64,000 nucleotides of DNA from Pseudomonadota bacterium (GTDB lineage Bacteria; Desulfobacterota; Binatia; Binatales; Binataceae). This document shows positions 58,473 to 64,000 of this stretch, piece by piece. The notes beneath the pieces were generated by a model. The model saw nothing but the letters and a program-made list of their open reading frames with translations. It was not told the DNA's origin and ran no database searches. The first letter of the stretch is position 1. Each line of letters starts with the position of its first letter. Both the position numbers and the translations under genes were made by a program. The stretch is from the NCBI GenBank assembly GCA_021323675.1, contig JAJPKP010000027.1, forward strand, positions 62,001-126,000, given 5' to 3'.

Positions 58473-58765
58473 AAACCTGGTTTGCCAGGCTCGTCTCGGC
58501 TGACGATGCGCAGGTCAGCGTGCTGCACGTGGTGCTGGTCTTCGCGATCCTGATGTTTTCGATTCCCGTGCTGTGCGCGGCAAGCGCAGGCTTTGCCTAC
58601 TCGTTGGCGCATGGATGGGCGATCGCGCCGAACTTCGGAAAGACGGTAAGAGATCTCGCCGATGCGTACGCGTACGTGACCGGATCAACCGGCGTCGCAT
58701 GGGCGCTGAAAGGAGGAGGGCAGGCGCTCGGCAATCTGGCCGAAAAGCCCGGCGGCAAACTGTGA
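58469..58765 (+). CDS. Small membrane protein of the lysis cassette
   Basis: TM segment VLHVVLVFAILMFSIPVLCAASAGFAYSLA; overlaps endolysin end by 4 nt. Confidence 0.55.
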   Translation: MKTWFARLVSADDAQVSVLHVVLVFAILMFSIPVLCAASAGFAYSLAHGWAIAPNFGKTVRDLADAYAYVTGSTGVAWALKGGGQALGNLAEKPGGKL

Positions 58766-59148
58766 TGGGCATCTCAATGATTTCGCTTGCGGCGCGGTAC
58801 TGGTGGGCGATCGCGATTGCGGCCCTGATAGCGGCGGTCAAGGTTCAGGATGCGCGGCTTCGCGCGGCGCGCGACGCGCAGGCTTCGCTGCAATCGCGAA
58901 TCGCAGCGATGAACCAGCAGAACCACGAATTCAAATCGCTTGCCGACGAATGCAATGCGCGGGTGGATCGGATGAAGGCGGACGGGCAGGCGTTGCAAAC
59001 CAGTCTCGACGAGGCGGTGCGCAGGGCCGATGCGATCGCGGCGGAAGGAGTTCAGGCCGAGCGCGCCACGATCGCGCATCCGCCGGCCAATGACTGCGAA
59101 TCGATCCTGCGCTACGGGCATGAGGAGGCGGCGCGATTCAAATGGTGA
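58765..59148 (+). CDS. Rz-like i-spanin candidate
   Basis: N-terminal TM anchor YWWAIAIAALIAAVKV followed by coiled-coil-like periplasmic region. Confidence 0.65.
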   Translation: MGISMISLAARYWWAIAIAALIAAVKVQDARLRAARDAQASLQSRIAAMNQQNHEFKSLADECNARVDRMKADGQALQTSLDEAVRRADAIAAEGVQAERATIAHPPANDCESILRYGHEEAARFKW

Positions 59149-59477
59149 TCATCGTGCGGCGATCCCGCTTTCACACTCGCATCGCTATGGGAATTCTTGC
59201 GCCGCTGGCGGCGAGCCTGGTCTCCGCCTGCGCATCGCAGCCGGTCATTCAATATGTTCCGCAGAAGGTTGAAGTGCCGGTGGCCGGAGCGCCACCCGAG
59301 GTGGCGATTCCGCCCATTCCCTCGCTCGCGATTCAGCGGCTTTCACCGCGGAGCAGCGATGCGGAAATGATGGCGGCATGGGTGGCGAGCGTCGAGCAGC
59401 TCAAGGCGGACGACCAGCGGCTGCGCGCGCTGCTCGCTCCTTATGCGCGGAAATCACAGCCGGCCGGCGCGCCATAG
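59142..59477 (+). CDS. Rz1-like o-spanin lipoprotein candidate
   Basis: Signal with lipobox LVSAC, proline-rich VPVAGAPPEVAIPPIPS; overlaps Rz-like gene. Confidence 0.65.
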   Translation: MVIIVRRSRFHTRIAMGILAPLAASLVSACASQPVIQYVPQKVEVPVAGAPPEVAIPPIPSLAIQRLSPRSSDAEMMAAWVASVEQLKADDQRLRALLAPYARKSQPAGAP

Positions 59478-60164
59478 AACGCGGCCGACAATTTCGATCT
59501 CCGAGGCGCGCACGAACTGGGTCTCGCTTGACGGGTTCTCGCTGATGAGCAGAAAGCCGTCGCGCTCGCGCCGAACGCGCTTGACCAGAAGCTGATTGTC
59601 CCGGCGCACCACATGAATCGCCTGGTCTTTGAACTTCGGCTCCGCGGTTGTGACCATCAGGAGATCGCCGTCCTCGATCCGCGGCCGCATCGAGGAGCCC
59701 ATCGCCGTTATCAGCCTCAGGCTGGAGGATGGAACACGCAGGCGGCGGCGCACCCAGTCGGCGCGAAACGCAAGCCATTCGATCGGCTCTTCCAGGTTGA
59801 CATCGGCGCCCGCGCCCGCCGCCGCCCGAAGTTCGAGCCGCGGCACCTGGATGAGCGCGGATTCATCGAGCGGTGGAGGGGTCTCGAGCGTGTTGCGCTT
59901 GGGGAGCGATCCGAACAGCAGCCAGTCAAGGCGGACATCGGCCGCGCGCGCAATTCTCGCCAGGGTCTCGCTGCCCGGCTTCGAGACGCGCCCCTTCGCT
60001 CGTGGAAGGTATTGCGAGAGCGCGCTTGGCGGCAGGCCGGCGCGGCGCGCGAGCGCGCGCAGTCCTCCCGCATCGTCGATCAGCTCGGCGATCCGCTTTG
60101 CGACTCCGCCCGTCAGTGTGGAAGCTTTGTTCACAGTTGTGACCGCAGCATTTGCGATGTTCAC
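59454..60164 (-). CDS. CI/LexA-type repressor (HTH + S24 peptidase-like domain)
   Basis: HTH LARRAGLPPSALSQYLPRAKGRVSKPGSETLARIARAADV; S24-like ITAMGSSMRPRIEDGDLLMV...VVRRDNQLLVKRVRR. Start uncertain (GTG at 60164 or 60134). Confidence 0.9.
   Translation of the reverse strand: MNIANAAVTTVNKASTLTGGVAKRIAELIDDAGGLRALARRAGLPPSALSQYLPRAKGRVSKPGSETLARIARAADVRLDWLLFGSLPKRNTLETPPPLDESALIQVPRLELRAAAGAGADVNLEEPIEWLAFRADWVRRRLRVPSSSLRLITAMGSSMRPRIEDGDLLMVTTAEPKFKDQAIHVVRRDNQLLVKRVRRERDGFLLISENPSSETQFVRASEIEIVGRVLWRAGRL
60129..60144. promoter_or_regulatory. Operator O1, imperfect palindrome
   Basis: GTTCACAGTTGTGACC (6/7 half-site match). Confidence 0.7.
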
Positions 60165-60180
60165 ATATGTGAACTATCAT
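60152..60180 (+). promoter_or_regulatory. Early promoter overlapping O2
   Basis: TTGCGA - 17 nt (contains O2) - TATCAT, reading toward the early genes. Confidence 0.65.
60159..60174. promoter_or_regulatory. Operator O2, perfect 16-bp palindrome
   Basis: GTTCACATATGTGAAC. Confidence 0.8.
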
Positions 60181-60311
60181 CCGTGGCAGCCGGGATGCAA
60201 CCCCCTGGGCTCGAAAGCAGCCAGATGGGAGCGAAAGGCGGAAAGCACGCCCCCGCGTTTCTTCCATCTCCGGCGGCGAGCGAGGACCGGCTGAAAGGAG
60301 GGATTTGTACC

Positions 60312-60719
60312 ATGATGAGCGATGAAGAAATTCTGGCGCTCCACGATGTGATCGTGCCGCCGCGTCCCGCGCGATCGCGGCGCGTGGTGGATGTGCCGAT
60401 GGCCGTGCCGATGGGCCGCATCGCGGACGCCGTGGCGCGCGTCGCGCAGCTCGGAGGGCGCGGCGCCCTGCTGTCATTGCGCCGCGACCATCACACGGCC
60501 TTCGCTCGGCAACTGGCGATGTTTCTATGCCGCGAAGTCACCCGCGCGTCGTTCCCCGTGATCGGCAAGTTCTTTGGCCGCGATCACTCGACCGTCGTCC
60601 ACGCGTGCAAAATCATAGCGGCGCGGATGGCCGAGCGGCCGGATTTCGCGGACAAGGTACACGCGTTGAAGCAGGACCTGAGGCAGCATGCCGGACCCTT
60701 CTGGGAGAAGGCGGCCTGA
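60312..60719 (+). CDS. Stand-alone DnaA domain-IV-like DNA-binding protein
   Basis: ARQLAMFLCREVTRASFPVIGKFFGRDHSTVVHACKIIAARM matches the DnaA C-terminal signature; no AAA+ domain. Confidence 0.85.
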   Translation: MMSDEEILALHDVIVPPRPARSRRVVDVPMAVPMGRIADAVARVAQLGGRGALLSLRRDHHTAFARQLAMFLCREVTRASFPVIGKFFGRDHSTVVHACKIIAARMAERPDFADKVHALKQDLRQHAGPFWEKAA

Positions 60720-60753
60720 ATCTCGGCCTCGCAATCACAGGAGACGGACGACG

Positions 60754-61281
60754 ATGCCGACGAAGATGCAACGGCTCAAGGCTTCAGGAGAAATTCCCCT
60801 GCCGCGAAACCATTCGGAAGCCAACGCCTCGCTGATGCTGATCGGGGTTCATCAGCGCGCCCGCCAGCGAATCGAGACCGAAATGAACGAGCGCCTTGCC
60901 GCCATCAGGCACGAGTACGAGCGGCGCGCGGAGCCGCATCGCAAGGCGATCGAAGCGCATCTCACGGGACTCAGGACCTGGTGCGAAGCGCATCGCGACG
61001 AGCTGCTGAATTCGGATCTCAAGACCTACCGCTTCGCATCCGGAGAGGTCTCGTGGCGAATACGGCCTCCGCGAGTCATCGTGCGCGACACCGCTCGCGC
61101 CATTTCATGGTACGTTCAGAACCGGCTGCTCGCGTTTGTGCGCCAGCGGGAGGAACTGAACCGCGAGGAGATGCTGCGGGCGCCGGGAGAAGCTTCGCGA
61201 AATCCGTTTATCAGGATCGGCTCGGGCGGAGAGGAATTCTACGCGCGACCTTTCGAGACCGAGCTCGAGGAGGTCGCATGA
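60754..61281 (+). CDS. Mu Gam-like host-nuclease inhibitor
   Basis: Coiled-coil N-terminus then KTYRFASGEVSWRIRPPRVIVRDTARAISWYVQ, typical of phage Mu Gam family. Confidence 0.8.
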   Translation: MPTKMQRLKASGEIPLPRNHSEANASLMLIGVHQRARQRIETEMNERLAAIRHEYERRAEPHRKAIEAHLTGLRTWCEAHRDELLNSDLKTYRFASGEVSWRIRPPRVIVRDTARAISWYVQNRLLAFVRQREELNREEMLRAPGEASRNPFIRIGSGGEEFYARPFETELEEVA

Positions 61282-61535
61282 GCGCTCCCGCAATCACCTA
61301 CGAGAGCATCGAACTGCGATGCGTGTGCGGCGAGCTCACGTTGTGCGTGGCGCCGCGAGCCGTCGATATCGCGGAGTTCCTGCGCGGCGCTTTGGAGCTT
61401 GGATGGCGCGAAATCGACGCCGACCGAATTGACGTCGCGACTTTCTGGGATGGCGAGGTGCAAATCCGCCTGTCGGCGACGTGCGGGCAATGCGTCCAGA
61501 AGCGCGTCGCCCGCCACCTGAAACGGGCCGCGTGA
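61278..61535 (+). CDS. Small Cys-containing hypothetical protein of the early module
   Basis: ATGA overlap with Gam-like gene; paired Cys (RCVCGEL, CGQCVQKR). Confidence 0.6.
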   Translation: MSAPAITYESIELRCVCGELTLCVAPRAVDIAEFLRGALELGWREIDADRIDVATFWDGEVQIRLSATCGQCVQKRVARHLKRAA

Positions 61536-61580
61536 ACCGCGGATTGCTTCACTCGGCGGCGTCGGGAGAATACGGGTCGA

Positions 61581-61937
61581 ATGATATTGCACATCCTCAG
61601 CCGCGCCGAATGGGAAGAGGCGCTCAGCATTCAAAGCTATCGCCCCCCGTCTCTGCGCGACGAAGGCTTTATCCACTGTTCGACCGTCGGACAGGTGGTT
61701 GAGACCGCCAACCTGTTCTTCCGCGGGCGTCGCGACCTCCTGATCGTTTGCATCGACGAGGCCCGTCTCGCTTGGCCGCTGAAGCTCGAAGCGCCGGCAT
61801 CGACAGGCCACGCGAGGACGGCGGGCCTGTTCCCGCACATCTATGGTCCGCTCAACCTCGATGCGGTAACGGCGGTGCATGAATTTCCCTGTAAAGAGGA
61901 TGGAGAGTTCGAGCTGCCGGGCGCGCTTCGCGAATGA
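61581..61937 (+). CDS. DUF952 family protein
   Basis: ILHILSRAEWEEAL...DEGFIHCSTVGQVVETANLFFRG...FPHIYGPLNLDAV. Confidence 0.85.
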   Translation: MILHILSRAEWEEALSIQSYRPPSLRDEGFIHCSTVGQVVETANLFFRGRRDLLIVCIDEARLAWPLKLEAPASTGHARTAGLFPHIYGPLNLDAVTAVHEFPCKEDGEFELPGALRE

Positions 61938-61946
61938 GCGGTCGCG

Positions 61947-63089
61947 CTATTTGGTGAGCCGCATGCGGCCGTACTGCTCGGCTGAGGTGTCGAAGTCGAT
62001 GCTTGCGTGCTGCGCGCCCACATTGATGTTGCGAAAGGCGGTCTGCAGCGGGCCGGGCTCGTAAACCGAGTGCGCGCCCGAGCCCGAGAACATCCGCATC
62101 GCCGCGCGCCTGCACAATTCCGCCGCATAGGCGGCCTGCCACTTCACGCGCATCCGGCTTTGCAGCGATTGGCCCTCTCCCGCCGCGATCAGGCGATCGA
62201 ACTCGTCGAGCGCGTCATGAATCAGCAGATCCGCGCATCGAATCTCCGCTTCCGCTTCGGCGACCCGCACCTGGGTCGGCGCATGCTCGGCCTTGGCTGC
62301 TCCGGTGAGGATGACCTTGCGATGGCGGGTTCTCTCGATGAACTGGTTGAGCGCGCATTTGCCCGATCCCAGCACCGCGGTCGCGACGCTCAGCGAGAGC
62401 ATCGCCTCCGCGGACACGCGATACAGATTGGTTCGATGGTTTCGGGCGTGGGGGCTTGTTCCGCCGAACAGCGCGCGCGTATCGATCGCGCGATGGGCCG
62501 GCACGAACAGATCGTTGGCTACCAGGTCTTTGCTGCCGGTGCCCTTGAGGCCCATGACATGCCAGGTGTCATCGACGGCAATCTCGCCGCGCGGAATGAC
62601 GACGTGGACGCCGGGGCCTCCGGTCTCCGCATTCGCGCATCCCACCATCACCCATTCGGCGTGGTCGACGCCGCTCGCGAATTGCCATCGGCCGTTGATG
62701 CGCCATCCGCCGGGAGCGGCGGCGGCCGTTCCCTGCCACGAGAGTGTGCCCGCGACCAGTCCGTCGCGGCCGGCTCCGAAGACATCCTCCTGCGCCGCTT
62801 CGGAGAACGATCCCATGCACCAGTGATGCGCACCCATTACCATCAGAACCCATCCGCTCGAAGGGCACGCCTCGGAAAGTCCGCTGACCGCGTCCGCGAG
62901 CGTGCGCAGGCTCAGTTCGAAGCCGCCAACGCGCGCGGGCTGGGGGATGCGGAACATCCCGGCCTCGACCATCGCGCGCATGCTGTCGGGCACGACCTGG
63001 CGGGCGCGATCGCAGGCGGGTGAATTTGCCGCAAGAAGGGGAGAAATCGCGGCAACGCGCCGCATCATTTCGTCGTGGTCAACCGTCAT
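61947..63089 (-). CDS. Acyl-CoA dehydrogenase-like flavin monooxygenase (HsaA-like)
   Basis: FRIPQPARVGGFELSLRTLADAVSGLSEACPSSGWVLMVMGAHHW; GLKGTGSKDLVANDLFVPAHRAI. Confidence 0.83.
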   Translation of the reverse strand: MTVDHDEMMRRVAAISPLLAANSPACDRARQVVPDSMRAMVEAGMFRIPQPARVGGFELSLRTLADAVSGLSEACPSSGWVLMVMGAHHWCMGSFSEAAQEDVFGAGRDGLVAGTLSWQGTAAAAPGGWRINGRWQFASGVDHAEWVMVGCANAETGGPGVHVVIPRGEIAVDDTWHVMGLKGTGSKDLVANDLFVPAHRAIDTRALFGGTSPHARNHRTNLYRVSAEAMLSLSVATAVLGSGKCALNQFIERTRHRKVILTGAAKAEHAPTQVRVAEAEAEIRCADLLIHDALDEFDRLIAAGEGQSLQSRMRVKWQAAYAAELCRRAAMRMFSGSGAHSVYEPGPLQTAFRNINVGAQHASIDFDTSAEQYGRMRLTK

Positions 63090-63204
63090 CGCGGCAGAAT
63101 CCTAGCATGCGCGGCGTCGCGCGAAAAAAACCGCCGCGGCGCATATGCATAAAAAGGGCTTTCCGGTATTCATATTCGGCACGGTCCGGCCTGGCGGCGA
63201 GACG

Positions 63205-64000
63205 ATGCCTGAAGAATTCGACGATTTCGAAGACGAAGAAGATCAACGACCGTCCCGCGGCCGCCTGGCACGATGGTTTTCGTTTTTGCCTTCGCTGAGT
63301 CCGGGCCTGCGCCTGGTCCGCAACATCATCGTCGTCATCCTGGTGCTGGCCCTGGGGTTCTTCGGGTTCGTCAAATGGTCGCTTCGCGCGCCGCGTCCGC
63401 TGATTCCGCCGGGGCGCAGCTTCGTTCTGACCGGCGTGACCATCGTCAACCCCGGACTGAACCGGATGCAGCGCAAGACGCTGATCGTCAAGGAAGGGCG
63501 GATCACCAAGATCGAAGACAACGTACCGGCGGATGCCGGCATCGTCGCGGCGCGCTACGCGGGATATTACGTGCTGCCGGGGCTCATCGACATGCACGTT
63601 CACACGCCGCCGCCGCCCGCCAACACCGATCGCCAGTACTTTTACCTCGAATATCTTTTGAACGGCGTCACCAGCATTCGCGACACCGGCAACAGCGGCT
63701 TTATGCTGCGAGATCGTATCGAGACGGCGGATGGCCAGGTGGCGGGTCCGCGGATTTTCACCTGCGGGCCCTACCTGGATGGCGCGCCGCCGGTGTGGCA
63801 GTTCTCCCACGTGGTGCGCGATCAGGCCGACGCCGATCACGTGGTCGATCGGCTGGCGGCGAACGGCGCCGATTTCGTGAAAGTTTACGATCGGCTGAGC
63901 CCCGAGGCGCTGGTGGCGATCGAAAACGCCGCTCGGCAACACAACCTTCCCGTGGTCGGCCATGTGCCGGAGCTGGTAGCGTTCGAAAACGCGCACATCG
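63205..64000 (+). CDS. Membrane-anchored amidohydrolase, partial at right edge
   Basis: Manual translation: TM anchor VRNIIVVILVLALGFFGFVKWSLR then LTGVTIVNPG...YYVLPGLIDMHVHTPPP...GVTSIRDTGNS. Confidence 0.85.
   Translation, partial: MPEEFDDFEDEEDQRPSRGRLARWFSFLPSLSPGLRLVRNIIVVILVLALGFFGFVKWSLRAPRPLIPPGRSFVLTGVTIVNPGLNRMQRKTLIVKEGRITKIEDNVPADAGIVAARYAGYYVLPGLIDMHVHTPPPPANTDRQYFYLEYLLNGVTSIRDTGNSGFMLRDRIETADGQVAGPRIFTCGPYLDGAPPVWQFSHVVRDQADADHVVDRLAANGADFVKVYDRLSPEALVAIENAARQHNLPVVGHVPELVAFENAHI

Noticed and set aside
29420-61600. Direct-repeat attachment sites bounding the element
   Set aside because: No convincing att repeats or tRNA integration target could be identified by eye; boundaries remain undefined.
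61669-61677. TTATCCACT, a near-match to a DnaA box downstream of the DnaA-domain-IV gene
   Set aside because: Lies in the coding sequence of the conserved DUF952 motif GFIHCS; isolated single site, most likely coincidental.
1-64000. CRISPR arrays, rRNA, tRNA genes, IS elements
   Set aside because: No regularly spaced short repeats, rRNA segments, TTCGANNC-bearing tRNA cloverleafs or transposase ORFs were recognised by eye; a tRNAscan/Infernal run would be decisive.

Overview
High-GC, Gram-negative-type chromosomal window (lineage not determined). About 1-29.4 kb and 61.6-64 kb are ordinary chromosomal genes: GT87-like/UbiA pair, YifB/ComM, two CaiB/BaiF CoA-transferases, ileS-lspA, phosphotriesterase, aroK-aroB-aroC, priA, hydrolases, VOC proteins, TPR protein, antiporter-UspA fusion, LLM oxidoreductase, acyl-CoA-dehydrogenase-like flavoprotein and an amidohydrolase. 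About 29.7-61.5 kb is a prophage or GTA-like element. Its head-tail module runs TerS-like, TerL, portal, XkdF-like protease, capsid, connector, tail terminator, tail tube, two chaperone ORFs, short tape measure, DUF2460, DUF2163, NlpC/P60 and a 1649-aa tail tip, the same tail order as the Rhodobacter GTA. It also has a GH24/holin/Rz/Rz1-like lysis cassette, a CI/LexA-type repressor and a small early module (DnaA-domain-IV-like protein, Mu Gam-like protein). No integrase, transposase, polymerase or helicase was recognised. Best leads: (1) a putative -1 frameshift site between the tail-chaperone ORFs, a GGGGG run followed 6 nt later by a perfect GC hairpin; (2) a lysogeny switch with two GTTCACA-N2-TGTGAAC operators, one filling the 17-bp -35/-10 spacer; (3) terminator-flanked cargo genes inside the head operon; (4) LamG-like lectin domains placed in or nested within conserved tail-hub proteins and tandemly duplicated in the tail tip; (5) a stand-alone DnaA domain-IV-like protein beside Gam. 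Function calls come from reading translations; no database search was run.
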